Shown here piece by piece: positions 34,440 through 46,035 of a DNA stretch of 64,000 bases. Source of the stretch: Diphasiastrum complanatum. Lineage: Eukaryota; Streptophyta; Lycopodiopsida; Lycopodiales; Lycopodiaceae. Position 1 is the first letter of the stretch; each line of letters opens with the position of its first letter. Position numbers and translations under genes: made by a program. The DNA lies in NCBI GenBank assembly GCA_029204225.1, contig CM055097.1, forward strand, positions 55,814,719 to 55,878,718, read 5' to 3'. The notes under the pieces were generated by a model. That model had not been told where the DNA came from. It saw nothing but the letters and a program-made list of their open reading frames with translations, and made no database searches.

Positions 34440-34733
34440 TCAAAATGGTATTTTATAGGCTGGTAAAAAATGCTCTTCTCCACCCACTTAAAACTCAGAG
34501 TTCTACGATGAGTAAAACTGAGAATGGCAAAATCTTGTAGATTATGTGAAATTGAACACTTTTGCTTTTTACCCCATTGAATTCCAAGCTAAAACGGGAA
34601 AAATATGAAAATTCGAAAATGACCAATAAAAACACGTAAAAACTAGCTCAAGAAGAGGGGTCTTGAAAAAAATATAAATGGAAAATAATAATTACAAAAT
34701 TTCAATAGCTTTTCGGTGTTCGTCTCTATCATT
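34440..34733 (-). repeat. Element leader, copy A (inverted)
   Basis: The reverse complement matches 35826-36100 and 40940-41240: shared GAGACGAACACC, AAATTTTGTAATTATTA, GAATTGAATACT-like and GTTTTAAGTGGGTG segments. It leads into the gag at 34397. Confidence 0.8.
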
Positions 34734-35215
34734 AAAAGCAAGACCTCCAGAGTTCCCTGAATTGATGGCTGCATCAATCTGCACTCCCAACATCCATGGA
34801 CATATGAAGTCACCTCTATGTGAGAAACCACACCACTTGTCACAGAGATGGTATCGCCACCGATAGGATAGCCAACAACAGTCATTGCATTCTGTAATCT
34901 AGGCAAATTTCCAAACTCAACTGGTATCAGTCCTTCCCAAAACTCATTGTCACTAATAGTCAATATTGCTATGTCACATTATGTTCCAATTGCAACTACT
35001 GTAGCTAGATGTTTGGCGTCTGAGCCACGTTTCCTCACTTTCACTTGAGTGTGATGCATTTGTCAACACTCTGCGACCACTGATTTTGAAGCCTCTGCTG
35101 TTGAAGCTTAATTGGCATTTGCGTCACCGAGGAAGAGAAAAGTTGGGCTCCGTGTGCACACAAAAGACCTTAATCACAACATCCATGAAAGGTGCATCCT
35201 CATCAACCATGCCTC
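34733..35215 (-). pseudogene. DEG9-like serine protease fragment, intronless
   Basis: Minus-strand pieces in order: KVFCVHTEPNFSLP (about 35165), FKISGRRVLTNA (about 35075), VKVRKRGSDAKHLATVVAIG (about 35040-34985), CDIA with the catalytic Asp, [38 protein letters not shown] and, after a shift near 34795, INSGNSGG with the catalytic Ser. This is the trypsin-like domain of plant nuclear/nucleolar DEG9-type proteases. The catalytic His segment is deleted with a frameshift, and a TAA stands near 34978. No introns remain, so it is a captured or retrocopied fragment. Its end is fused to the element leader at 34733. Confidence 0.85.
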
Positions 35216-35229
35216 AATAAATCGCCCTT

Positions 35230-36190
35230 AGCAGAATCAATGGACATGTGAACTCCTTCCCTCCTCGGCTTTATCCCTCACGAACTCCTCTCGTTCAAAA
35301 TGCATCCCTATGCTCGGTTACCGCTCACTCTCTCTATACTATACTCGGTCAAGATTTCATTCCCCTTCTCTCTCTATATTCGGTTGAAATCTCTCTATCT
35401 CTCTCTCTCTACCCTCACCCAGCCACTCGGTCCAGCTCTCTTTCTCTCTCTACCCCCTGACTCGGTCCAACCCTCTCTCTCTCTTCTCTCTCTCTAGCCC
35501 CCTCTCCCTCCTACGACCTCTCTAGCTCCCTCCCCCTCTACCTGCGGCCCCCAGCAGCCCTCCTGCGAATGCACCATACAAACAACCGTTAAAAAACATT
35601 TGTAGTAAAACTTCGCAATTCCCTACGGTTCCTGCAATTTCTTCTGAGCACCAAAACCTTTCATGGATTTCAAACTTTATAGAATCCAGTTTGTAATTTT
35701 TTTTAAAAGACCCCTTTGTTCTAAGTTGTTTATCTAGATTTTTTTTTCTCATTCTTTAAACCCCTATAACTTTCTTGTTTGAATTCGGATTCCAGCATAG
35801 GAAAAACAAAAAGTGATCCGAACGACGAGACGAACACCAAAAGTTATTGAGATTTTGTAATTATTATTTCTCATTTATATTTTTTCTAGGACCCCTTCTT
35901 TCTCCCTCGTCAAATTTCCTTGTATATTATTTGCTTATTTTCAAATCCTCATATCGTTTCCGTCTGAGCTCGGAATTGAATACTATAAAAAGCAAAAGTG
36001 CTCAGTTTTATACGACCTACAAGTTTTTGCTTTTCAGTTTCACTCATCATTGAACTTTGCGTTTTAAGTGGGTGGAGAAACTGTCGAGAGCTCATTTCCT
36101 TGAGCTTATTTCCTTGCAAAAATTAAACTTCGCAATTTTTTTATAAGGTTCCTTATAAATTTTCAAGCTCCTATTCTCCTTTGATTTGTC
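35230..36190 (+). repeat. CT-rich tract and element leader, copy B
   Basis: 35240-35530 is CT-rich with recurring TCGGT(C/T) words. 35565-35880 matches 38915-39200, and 35826-36100 matches copies A and C. It ends at the ATG of the acidic reading frame at 36194. It behaves as the 5' untranslated end or LTR of this element family. Confidence 0.7.
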
Positions 36191-36193
36191 AAA

Positions 36194-37340
36194 ATGGATT
36201 TTGATTCTGATTATGAGGTGGAATGTGATAATCAATTTGAATGTGATGACCAATCATATTGTGGTTATCAATATGAGGAGCACAATGATAGTAATTCAGA
36301 CTAATATGAGCAACATGACTCGTGTGGAAACTGTTTGAGTTTTGATGAAAACTATTCTGACCAAAATAAAGACCATGAGCTATACCAGTCAAATCAATCT
36401 AATATTGATGGCGGTTTTTATAGTAGTGACAATGATGATGAGCTATATTCACAACAATCAAAACATCATCTCAATTCACAAGGTGATGAGCACGCACTGC
36501 AGCACATGAGTTCTATGTGCCAACTTGAACAATCATCCTCCTATGCAACGCTGCATACTAAATAGCACTATTAATAATGCCACTCCTCATACCCATTGTG
36601 GTTCATCATTACTATTGTTCAATGGACAATCAAACCCTACTGAAGGAGTGATGGAAGAACTGTAGGTTTCGAACCAACAAGAAAACATACTAAGTAAAAT
36701 GCAGACCACACAAGATCTGATAGTTACAATGTTGCAAAAGAATGGAAAAAAATCGGCAAGTTGATGAGGTGAAATGGGAAAGACTGTTTGCTAGCCTATC
36801 TGGTGGACAAGACAAAATTGCGGGAGCTGATCAAAGATGTAATGAGCCATCGACATCGTTCCAACTACAATCTCCATCACAAAATGTAACATCTTCTCAA
36901 GATATCCGAAGAATTGACATGGACAAGGGCAAACAGGTATTACAGAGTCATACTAGATATCCGGCGAGACTTGAAAATGACAGGAGAATGTTGGAACAAC
37001 GAGCACAACAATCTATAGCAGCCAGAGGTGTGCCAACGAATGTTCTCATCAAAATGTCCAACAAAGAGGTGAAGCTTCAAGGATCCAACATTTTGAGGAT
37101 GATGAACAATCTGATAGTGAAAGTCAGGACTCAAATCAAGGAGAGCACATTGATACTGATCCCAAAGGAACAGTCGACATTGGAAACCTACTACAATCAT
37201 GTCTTGAGAATCAAAATGGTAGTGATCAAGAGGAAATGCTCAGTATGAAAGATCCAATGCAAGAAAGTAATTCAAGTGAATATGATGATTTTTCATCAAC
37301 ATCATACGGTTGTTTTAATGGTGCATTTGGGTGCTCGTGA
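36194..37340 (+). pseudogene. Acidic element protein, copy B
   Basis: ATG 36194 starts an Asp/Glu/Gln/Asn-rich protein with a TAA at 36302 and the same frame open again to 36565. Then come TTQDLIVTMLQ (about 36705), a one-base shift, DEVKWERLFASLSGGQDKIA (about 36765-36825) and a Ser/Gln-rich stretch to 37340. Copy C (41302-42478) has the same order. I recognise no catalytic domain. The position after a leader suggests an element-specific Gag-like or accessory protein. Confidence 0.55.
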
Positions 37341-38144
37341 AGTGCTTCTCTCTCACTTGTAAAATAAATTTCCAAAATTATGGCAATTCTGACCCATCTC
37401 CACTAATTTGATCATAACTTTCTCAATATTGATCCAAATTACAAAAATTCAGTACCTTTGAAAAGCTAACAACAAGCTCTATCAGCTTACAGATCAAATT
37501 AATCACTGAATGTAATTTGATAGATCAAATTTTACAACTAAACAGGTTTGAAATTTTTGAAGAAAGAAAACTAGCAAAACTAGAGCTAGGAATCAAGAAA
37601 TGTCATAACTCTTTGGATACTAATCCAAACGACCTGCCATATGGATAAGATCAAAGCTAAAACAATGCTCTAAAATCTTATGTAAAAAAAACTTGAAATA
37701 AAAACTCCGATCAAATCTGAAAAATTCAAATCAAGTGAACGCAAAATTCTAGTCACCTATTTTGACAACTTTTAAGAAAAGTGCAATAAATTTTGCATCT
37801 CTTATCCAAATGCCTTGCAAATTGGTGCAAATGAAAGCTAAGACAGAGCTCTACAAACATATGGAATCAAATTAGAAATGAAAAACGAAATTGAATGTCG
37901 AAAATTGGTCTGAGCAGACCTGAAAAATTGAAAGTTAAAAAATGTCAAAAAGAAAGCTACAAATGCAATAAACTTATCAAATCTAATGAAATTCACATAG
38001 AATCATCGTGAATTTAGGATCTACGCTCTGATACTCATGTGCCAAATCCCAAACTAATAGCAATCACAATGAAGTAAAGCTAAAAGCAAAAAGAGAACAA
38101 GACAATCATGATAGCATATCAATAGAAAGCTAGAAACATGTAGA
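37341..38144. mobile_element. Spacer with copia-type primer site and three diverged repeats
   Basis: No gene. A degenerate unit (ATCCAAA...AAAGCTAA...GCTCTA) recurs about every 185 bp near 37430, 37620 and 37800. At 38025-38037 GCTCTGATACTCA resembles a minus-strand copia primer site with one extra base, and TGTGCC follows at 38038. It may be the leader and LTR edge of a copia inserted here. Confidence 0.4.
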
Positions 38145-38936
38145 TCACCATAGAATCACATTAGTAATAAAAGAGAGAGTACAAGATATGAACATGAGCA
38201 TTTCACAAGACGTTCCAGACAAGTTTTGCCAAATGTGATGCAACAGTTCTTGTGATCTCATGGAAGACGAGGTCCTTGAGTGATTTGCCTCATTGACAAC
38301 TTTATTGCCTGAATTGGCCTTTGTGCTGCTCAATTGGAAATCAATATTGAAAACAAAAATATTGTCCTCATAATTCTCCACATTGTCTTCATTATCCTCA
38401 GTTGATTTTTGGTGTCCTTGCATTGACATCGTACTCGCATTTGAAATTTTCTTGTTCGATTCAATTTGGGAATTACATTGATGTTGCCAATCTTGTGTAC
38501 ACTCCATAGTAGTGCATAAATATTGATTGACCACTTCCTATGAATTTAATGGAAAATTAAGAGTTGTTGATAAAGTTGGCTAATCCATCTGTTGAATAGG
38601 CTTTTCCATCGTTTGTAATTGTTTTTCTTCATCAATTTGCACTTTGGGTACATCCTCCAATGATGTTAATGAAGAATCATCAGATTCACTTGAATTAGTT
38701 TCTTGCATTGGATCTTTCATACTGGGCATTTCCTCTTGATCACTACCATTTTGATTCCCAATACATGATTGTAGCAGGTTCCCAATGTCGACTGTTCCTT
38801 CTGGATCAGTATCAATGTGCTCTCCTTGATTTGAGTCTTGACTTTCACTATCAGATTGTTCATCATCCTCAAAATGTTTTACGGTTGCCCACAATCTTTC
38901 ACAAGCACCCAAATGCACCATACATACAGATGTCAT
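38145..38936 (-). pseudogene. Acidic element protein, copy D (inverted)
   Basis: The minus-strand frame matches the end of copy B (EDDEQSDSESQDSNQGEHID, against 37085-37140) and then the C-terminal part of copy C (ENYEDNIFVFNIDFQLSSTK, LRSQELLHHI in C, MRSQELLHHI here). Two stops near 38580 and 38535 stand where copy C has Gln. B and D are therefore inverted relative to each other across 37341-38144. Confidence 0.6.
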
Positions 38937-39300
38937 AAAACTTCGTAATTCCCTACGGTTCCTTCAATTTCTCCCAAGCACCAAAACATTTCATGGATTT
39001 CAAACTTTATAGAATCCAGTTTGTATTTTTTTTTTTAAAAAACCCCTTTGTTCTAAGTTGTTTATTTAGTTTTTTTTCCCTCATTCTTTAAACCCCTATA
39101 ACTTTCTTGTTTGGATTCAGATTCCAGCACAGTAAAAACGAAAAGTGATCAAAACTACGAGACGAACACCGAATAGTTATTGAAATTTTGTAATTATTAT
39201 TTATATTTATATTTTCAACTCTGAAGTTTTGCTTCCCTTGTAAAAAAAATTTTGAATTCTTCATTTTGAAGTTCAATTAAAAAAAAAAAACCTGAACAGA
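38915..39300 (+). repeat. Element leader, partial copy
   Basis: Matches 35565-35880: AATGCACCATACA at the start, then CCCTACGGTTCCT, TTTCATGGATTTCAAACTTT and GACGAACACCGAA. It breaks off before the coding part. Confidence 0.8.
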
Positions 39301-39890
39301 GCCTAACCCTACCCTAATCCTACTCAAATACCCACGCAACCCCCCCTCTTCAAACACTCGGTCCAAACTCTTTCCTTCAATCATTCCCCTCTTCAATCCC
39401 ATACTCCACAGGCTCGCCTTCCCTCAGAGATCGAAAGCCATCTGCTATCCAATGCCGGCTCTACTATCTACTGAACTGAAATCTATGAGTAATGTTCAAG
39501 TATGGAACGCCATAAACGACGAGCGAGAGAGAGAGGAAGAGGTGGAGACATGTGGGTGTGTCTCGTTAACTGTCACAGCTCTGCAATAGAGGCAAAATTC
39601 CTGTAAGCCGGATGAGCACATAGCTGTTGGTGATTAAAAGCTTCATTCATAATGCCAATGCTTTAGATTAATCAAATTTGATTCCATATTGAAAGTAATG
39701 CGCCTCAGCATCACGTTTGCAATCATGGATCTTTCCGACTGCTCGTCATCAGAGGGGGAATTAGCGCGATCCAGAGCAGACTGATGTAATGTACTCCTCT
39801 TCCCATTCGGCAGACCCACTACTCCTCTCCCTGATCCGCTTTCCTCCCACCCTAGCTCGGTCCAGATTGCATCTTCTGCACTTAGTTGAT

Positions 39891-39932
<42 letters not shown>

Positions 39933-40060
39933 TTCCTGTCTCCTCTCCGGTTGAGAGTTTTCTCTCTCTACGATTCGGTCGAGAGGTCTCTCTCTGTACT
40001 CCCTTGCCATTCGGTCAAAATCCCATTCAACTCCCGTTCGGTCGAAATCCCATCCAAGTC
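39301..40060 (+). other. CT-rich noncoding DNA with (CT)n and TCGGTC words
   Basis: Contains a CT microsatellite of about 38 bp near 39892-39930 and the word TCGGTC followed by CA, GA or AA near 39855, 39978, 40012 and 40038. No gene. It resembles the CT-rich start of leader B. Confidence 0.5.
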
Positions 40061-40640
40061 CCTAGGTTAGGTTCGGTCCCTTGTCGCTTATTGGCCGGGA
40101 CAGCCTCAGGATAGCTTTGGCCCCGACCCAATAAGCGACTGACATGTGGAGTCAGGGCAGGGGACAAAACATCCCTTGACATGCGTGCGTCTTGACATGC
40201 GTGCGTCGGCAACGCACTGGCACCGGGACCACACATTGGAGCCACACCGGACCATGCTGACACTGGCGCCAGGACCACACCCACATTGGCACCACCCTCA
40301 CGCGGGACCACAATGGCCCTGGCGCCACGCTTCGGGACCCTCGCGCGGGAGCATGCTAGGGCGCCGGGAACCAGGCCTATGCACAGGCACCTCCATGCTC
40401 ACACATGTGTGAAAAGATGGGCAGTTTCGTTATATATGCAGGTAGATTCATTTCTCCCAGTTGACTAAGGGATAAATTGAGATCTGCCACGTGGAAAATA
40501 GGTCAGGCAGGGCGGGCAGACTGGGCGGGTGGCGGGCAGACAGGCTGGGCAGCAACAGGCCGGCACCTGGGACGCGTGTCGGGAGCTGAAGAGGGTCGGG
40601 GCCAAACCCCGACGTGCTAATAAGATACGAGGGGTTCGGT
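40061..40640. repeat. GC-rich island with inverted and tandem repeats
   Basis: Markedly GC-rich against AT-rich surroundings. GTCGCTTATTGG (40083-40094) pairs exactly with CCAATAAGCGAC (40128-40139). CTTGACATGCGTGCGT is repeated in tandem near 40175-40206. TATATATGCA lies near 40432. Open frames here (40027-40311 minus; 40146-40412 plus) are likely by-products of GC content. It could be part of an LTR or an unrelated insertion. Confidence 0.6.
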
Positions 40641-41260
40641 CCAATCCTCTCTCTCTCTACCCCCTGATTTGGTCCAACCCTCTCTCTCTCTCTCTAACCT
40701 CACTCCCTTCCTCTCTCCTCTCCTTCGTGCCCAATAAAAAATTTTGCCATAATTTTTTTAAATTTTTCTCCCGGTTCTTTGTATTCTTTTAGGAGCAAAA
40801 AAATTTCAAGGATTTCAAAGTCTTATCCAATCTGATTTGTAAATTTTAATAGCCCCCTTCCCTTCTCAATTGGAAATAACACAATTTAATTGATTTTCTT
40901 CGATTTTTGTTTGAGCTCAGATTCCAGTGTTGCAAAAACGAAAAGTGATCAGAATGACAAGCCTGACACTGAGAAATCATGGAAATTTTGTAATTATTAA
41001 TTTTTTCATTTATATTTACTAGAAGACCCTTTTTTTTACCCTCAGTCAAATTTCCTTGTATTTTATTTGTGTTTTTTCGATCCTCATATCATCTCCGTCT
41101 AAGTTCGGAATTGAATACTGTAAAAAGAAAAAGTGCTCAATTTCATATAAACTCCAAGTTTTTGCTATTCTCAGTTTCACTCATCATAGAACTCCGAGTT
41201 TTAAGTGGGTGAAGAAAGAGCATTTAAATTGCTTATCAAAGTCCCTCGCACGTAAACTTT
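40641..41260 (+). repeat. CT-rich tract and element leader, copy C
   Basis: 40641-40720 matches the CT-rich part of leader B (CTCTACCCCCTGA, TTGGTCCAACCCTCT), and 40900-41215 matches leaders A and B. It leads to the ATG at 41302. Confidence 0.75.
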
Positions 41261-41301
41261 AGCTCACTGTACCGTAATTTACCAGCCCTTCAATTGTTAA
41301 G

Positions 41302-42478
41302 ATGGATGTGGATTCCGATTTTGAGTATATAGATGACCGTGACTCTGAATACGAAGATCAATCTAACTACGATTTTGAATATCAGTATTATGAGCACAAT
41401 GATGACGAATCCAATCAGTGCGAACAAGAGTCATATGGAGACTATCTGGAACATAACAAAAAACATTTTGATAATTATGATGATCAACAAGTTTACCAGA
41501 TCAGTCAACATAATCCAAGTGGTGGTGCTTATAGCAGTGACAGTGACATTGAGGAGCTAAATTAATGTCAACCAGAATAAGAACTGCAAGTTCCGAACCA
41601 ACAAGGAAATATACTAAGTAAACTGCAGGCCACACAAGATCTGATAGTTACAATGTTGCAAGGAATGGAAAAAAATTGGCAAGCTGATGAGGTGAAATGG
41701 GAAAGATTGTTTGCTAGCCTATCTGGTGGACAAGACAAAATTGCAGGAGTTGATCAAAGATGTAATGAGCCATCTAAATCGTTCCAATTAACATCCCCAT
41801 CAAAAAAATGTAACATCTACTCAAGATATCCGAAGAATTGACACGAACAAGGGAAAACGAGTGTTACAGAGTCATATTGAATATCCAGTCAGACTTGAAA
41901 ATGACAGGGGAACATTGGAACGACGAGTGCAACATGATGAAGAAGAAAAACTATCAACAATGGGAAAGCTTGTTCAACAAATAGATCAACCAACTTCATC
42001 AACGGTTCTTGATTCCCAATTGAATTCACAGGAAAGGGCCAATCAACATATATGTAGTGCTATGGAATGTACACATGATCGGCAAAATAAATGTAGTTCC
42101 CAATTTGAATCAAGCAGGAAAATTCCAAATGTGAGCACAATGTTAATGCAAGGACACAGAAAATCAGCTGAGGATAACAAAGTCGATGCGGAGAATTATG
42201 AGGACAATATTTTTGTTTTCAATATTGATTTCCAATTGAGCAGCACAAAGGCCAATTCAGGCAATAAAGTTGTCAATGAGGCAAATCACTCAAGGACCTC
42301 GTCTTCCTTGAGATCACAAGAACTGTTGCATCACATTCAACCAGAAAACTTGTCTGGAATGTCTTGTGAAATGGGATTAATAGACAAGGATAGAACTGAT
42401 CTATATGAATGTTTCACATTCAGTATAGACTGCACAATGGAATGTGATGAGATTTGCAATATACAAGCTGGAAATTGA
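41302..42478 (+). pseudogene. Acidic element protein, copy C
   Basis: ATG 41302 opens an 87-residue Asp/Glu/Tyr-rich segment ending at a TAA (41563). Coding resumes with SKLQATQDLIVTMLQGMEKN and DEVKWERLFASLSGGQDKIA (about 41610-41750). After a shift near 41820 a 205-residue frame runs to 42478 (EKLSTMGKLVQQIDQPTSS, ENYEDNIFVFNIDFQLSSTK). This is the best preserved of copies B, C and D. Function unknown; low-complexity acidic and Gln-rich composition throughout. Confidence 0.55.
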
Positions 42479-42837
42479 CCTAGCTATGAGATGGGACAAA
42501 CAATCAAATATCCAATATATCACAGTTTTCGGTTTGTGGTTCAAAATATTGCAAATATCAATATTTTTGAACATGATAATATAATCTACGAAAGATTTTT
42601 CATAGAGACTTAAAGTGAAAGAGATATCATCACTCTCTTATTATAATTTGTTTTTGATGATAGCTAAAAGGGGAGTTTAGAATGTGTTATCCACATATGT
42701 ATCACTTGCAACCTAGAGGGATCTAAGTAGCTTAAAATCTTGGTATTGATCACAAAGAATATGCTCGTTGGCCTACAACTACAAACTCATTGTTTCAAAT
42801 CTAGCTTTTACTCTTGCATTTGATACATTCATAATGA
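42479..42837. other. Noncoding DNA
   Basis: I see nothing functional in this stretch. Confidence 0.4.
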
Positions 42838-42879
42838 CACACACTCATACACACTCACTCACTCTCTCACACTCTCACG

Positions 42880-42924
<45 letters not shown>

Positions 42925-42997
42925 GGGCACGCACGTGCTGGTGGGTTATCTTGCTACAATTCTTTCTTCGTAAAATCACGCACACACACTCATTCAC

Positions 42998-43077
<80 letters not shown>

Positions 43078-43150
43078 ACGCACACGCACACGCACACGCA
43101 CGCACGTGCTGTTGGGTTATCTTGCTACAATTCTTTCTTCGTAAAATCAC
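42838..43150. repeat. Compound CA/CT/CACG microsatellites with duplicated flank
   Basis: (CA)n at 42888-42920, (CT)n at about 43000-43047 and (CA/CACG)n to 43105. A 49-bp segment (42931-42979) containing GGGTTATCTTGCTACAATTC is repeated at 43102-43150, 171 bp apart, with one mismatch. Confidence 0.93.
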
Positions 43151-44478
43151 TTTTTCCTTTTCTACAAAGGAAATGGTGCAAATTCCTTGTGGAATTTGTG
43201 CACCCTTTTTAAGATTTTAAATGCACCTTTTGGGTGCGGTGCATGTAAAATAATTGTTTTTTCTCAAGCCGTTTAGTATCCCAAGGGCCTGCCGCACACA
43301 CCAAAAACAACCCCCCCCCCCCCCCCCCACCCTATTGGCCCTTAAAGGCAAAGCTTGGGTTGGCCCTAATGCGCTGTTAATTGCTATATGTGGGACTTCC
43401 AAGGGCAACAAATGCCCGACAAAGTTTTCAGAGTTTTTTTTTTCAGTTTTAAGCTGATGAGCTTGCACTATGCGCAGGTGCGAGCACCAGCAAATTTTCA
43501 TTGGTGCCGAGAAAGCTCTAAGTGCACTTGAGAATGCAGCTCTACATGCAGGTGCAGGCGCGAGCGCACAAGCAGGCAACAAGGTTTTGATGGTTTTAGA
43601 CTTTCGAGCACGCGCAAGCGCGGGCACCAATTTTCTATGGGCCTCAAAGTGTCTCGTAAAGGGTTGAAGAAAAGTCATATATTCGTGTTTAAGAGACTCA
43701 ACAATTTATAGGCCAAAACGTTCTTGTTAAAGGTTTTGTATGTGCATCATCAATGCAATGCCAGATGATCAACAAATGAGTAAAATGTAGAAAATTTGTC
43801 ATCAGAGAGTCAGCTAGATGGTCAATACAATACATCAAATGATCAATACAATACGATGATTTAAATTCAATTTCGTAACAGGCTGTTATATAACCATGAA
43901 TACATCAGCAATCTTAATTTGAGGTATGAATAGATCAGTATACAAGCATCTGTACGATAGACTATACACCCATCTGGGGCTTGCAAAAGAAAGAATAGCT
44001 TTACAGTATCTGCAATCAAGTGCAGCCTGCTGCATGGTTAAATCCTTGCCAGCCCGATTGGTTTAGGTAGGGCTGGGTAGGGATTAGCTTGAATTTACAT
44101 CACTGCTGCTGGTGCTCAGTTATTAGCTTATACAAAAAAAAGTCTCATCTGCTTGTGAGCTAGTACTCTTAATCCGCTTCTGTTGCAGGTGCACAACTAT
44201 TTCAGCTTTTGCGGGTGGTAGAAGCTGGTCGATTGAATTCTGGGTAGAATCACTGTAACTTTTAGTCGAGAATAAGGTACTGAATCAATGACGAAAAAGC
44301 TGTGGTCGATGTTAATGTTTGGACCACTGATCTTTTCTGAGGCATTGTCCATGATATTGAAAATCATTCACCAAATCTTCGTCAGCTCAGAGGTTGTAGC
44401 TATGAAGGATGAAATATTTTCAGTGTTGGTCGGGTTTATCTAGGCTTAAACAAAGACAAAGAGATCAAAGGATTATGA
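43151..44478. other. Noncoding DNA downstream of the aquaporin
   Basis: Holds a run of 18 C (43311-43328) and a moderately GC-rich stretch at 43470-43630 whose frames I consider chance. The part nearest 44478 is the 3' flank of the aquaporin gene. Confidence 0.45.
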
Positions 44479-44875
44479 TCAAAGGGTTTTTTGTTGGGGA
44501 ATTTGGATGACTTTGTAAGTTACAGCACCAGCAACTGCCCCTACGATGGGGCCTAAAATGTATACCCAAATGGCGTCATAGTTGTTGGCAGCCACGGCTG
44601 GTCCGAAGGAGCGTGCCGGATTCATGGAAGCTCCGGAAATGGGTCTGCCACAAGGCATCAAAGATTAGGCGGCGATTTATTTCTAGTAACAAGACGAAAT
44701 ATATGTATATGATATGTTCTAGTCCCAAAGTGGAATCACAATGGATAGGAGAAGAACACGTACCCTCCAAAAAGGGCATTGAGAGCTATTGTAGATCCAA
44801 TTGTAAGTCCACCAAGTTCACCTACCTGCAGATGCATGATGATTTAGATAATCATCATTCTGTCGTGTGTGTGTG

Positions 44876-44958
<83 letters not shown>

Positions 44959-46035
44959 CTCATACCGCACGAGGATCCGTCGCAACTGCCATCACCACAA
45001 ACATGAGAATAAAGGTGACGATGGTTTCAATTGCCAGCGACTGCAGATCGCTTCCAGCCGGAATGGTTGCCCCTATGTTGGCCACATCGTCTATAATAAA
45101 CCGAAGAGCAAACGCCGAAGCTATGGCAGCCAGAACCTGAGCTACAATGTACACCGGAGCCTGCACCACAATTTATGAAGTTCATATTTTGGGATCAAAG
45201 ACAGAAACTCAATTGTTACTTGGCTCACGAGACAGAGAGGGTGTGTGTGTGTGTTTTCTGTGTTTGCTGGGTATAATTATCGACATTAAAACAGGGAAAT
45301 TGAGAATTCTGCGTTGGCGTAGATAAGATGCTCACGTATTTCCATGGGAATTCTTTGACTGTCGCAAACGCTATAGTAACAGCGGGATTGCAGTGAGCTC
45401 CCGATATGTGGCCTATCGAATATACAACAGCCGTTACCACAAGCCCAAATGTCAAGGAGATTCCTACGTGGGTCACGGCTCCGTGGCTCTGGTAATCCAC
45501 CATCGCTGCCCCGCAGCCGGCAAAAACGATGAAGAAGGTTCCGATCATTTCAGCAGCAACCTGGGAGTGAAGTTTCAATCAATCTGAGTTTTTAAGCACT
45601 GGTTTCTGTTCATCAGCGTGACATCTATTTTATCAAATTGAACAATTGACATACTTTTTGAAAGTTGAACACGACTATCAATGGAACCCGATGGCTATGC
45701 TAGTGCAATGCTTTGTCCACAACTTATGACTCATCATTTGTGGCATCGATTTGCACTCGTTCACAAATGGTTAATAAAAGGAGCCATGACAAAAACGCAG
45801 ATTGTGATGAGGAAATTAGACAGGTATTTCGTACGCACTTCTTTGGTTCGTTTACCTTTTGACACCACTCTTTGAATACGGGCTTATCCACACAGTCCAC
45901 TACTGTGTCCACGATGTTGGAGATGGACATCTGGGCTGCTGCTGCGTTGTTGGCATTTTTCAAGTCTTCGTATGCCGAGTGATCAGTTTTAATTTCTGTG
46001 AGTACACTTGGGTTAAGCTTCATTTCAGAATCCAT
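44479..46035 (-). CDS. NIP-type aquaporin, intact, five exons
   Basis: Exons 46035-45856, 45560-45336, 45160-44966, 44825-44764 and 44644-44479 join to 828 bp (275 residues plus stop). All junctions have GT/AG and intron phases are 0, 0, 0, 2. The protein has a 65-residue N-terminal tail, then [20 protein letters not shown] (helix 1), the first pore box [10 protein letters not shown] in loop B and the second [10 protein letters not shown] in loop E, with Arg after NPA as in the selectivity filter. GHISGAH, VATDPRA and SGASMNPA place it in the nodulin-26-like intrinsic proteins, which conduct water, glycerol, ammonia or metalloids in plant membranes. The helix-2 filter position appears to be Phe (LTFGLVV) where class I NIPs have Trp; this is an alignment by eye. 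Intron 3 holds a GA microsatellite. Confidence 0.95.
44866..44954. repeat. (GT)6(GA)38 microsatellite in aquaporin intron 3
   Basis: GT repeats, then 76 bp of GA, ending 11 bp before the exon 3 boundary at 44966. Confidence 0.98.

Noticed and set aside
40027-40468. Overlapping open frames in the GC-rich island
   Set aside because: High GC lowers stop frequency; frames exist on both strands and encode no known domain.
42768-43220. His-Thr and Ser-Leu rich 150-residue frame
   Set aside because: Translation of CA and CT microsatellites.
43217-43678. 153-residue Ala/Arg-rich frame
   Set aside because: Competing frames on the other strand, GC-rich stretch, no domain.
44613-45178. Glu-Arg repeat frames across the aquaporin gene
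   Set aside because: They read the GA microsatellite in intron 3 and the antisense of aquaporin exons.
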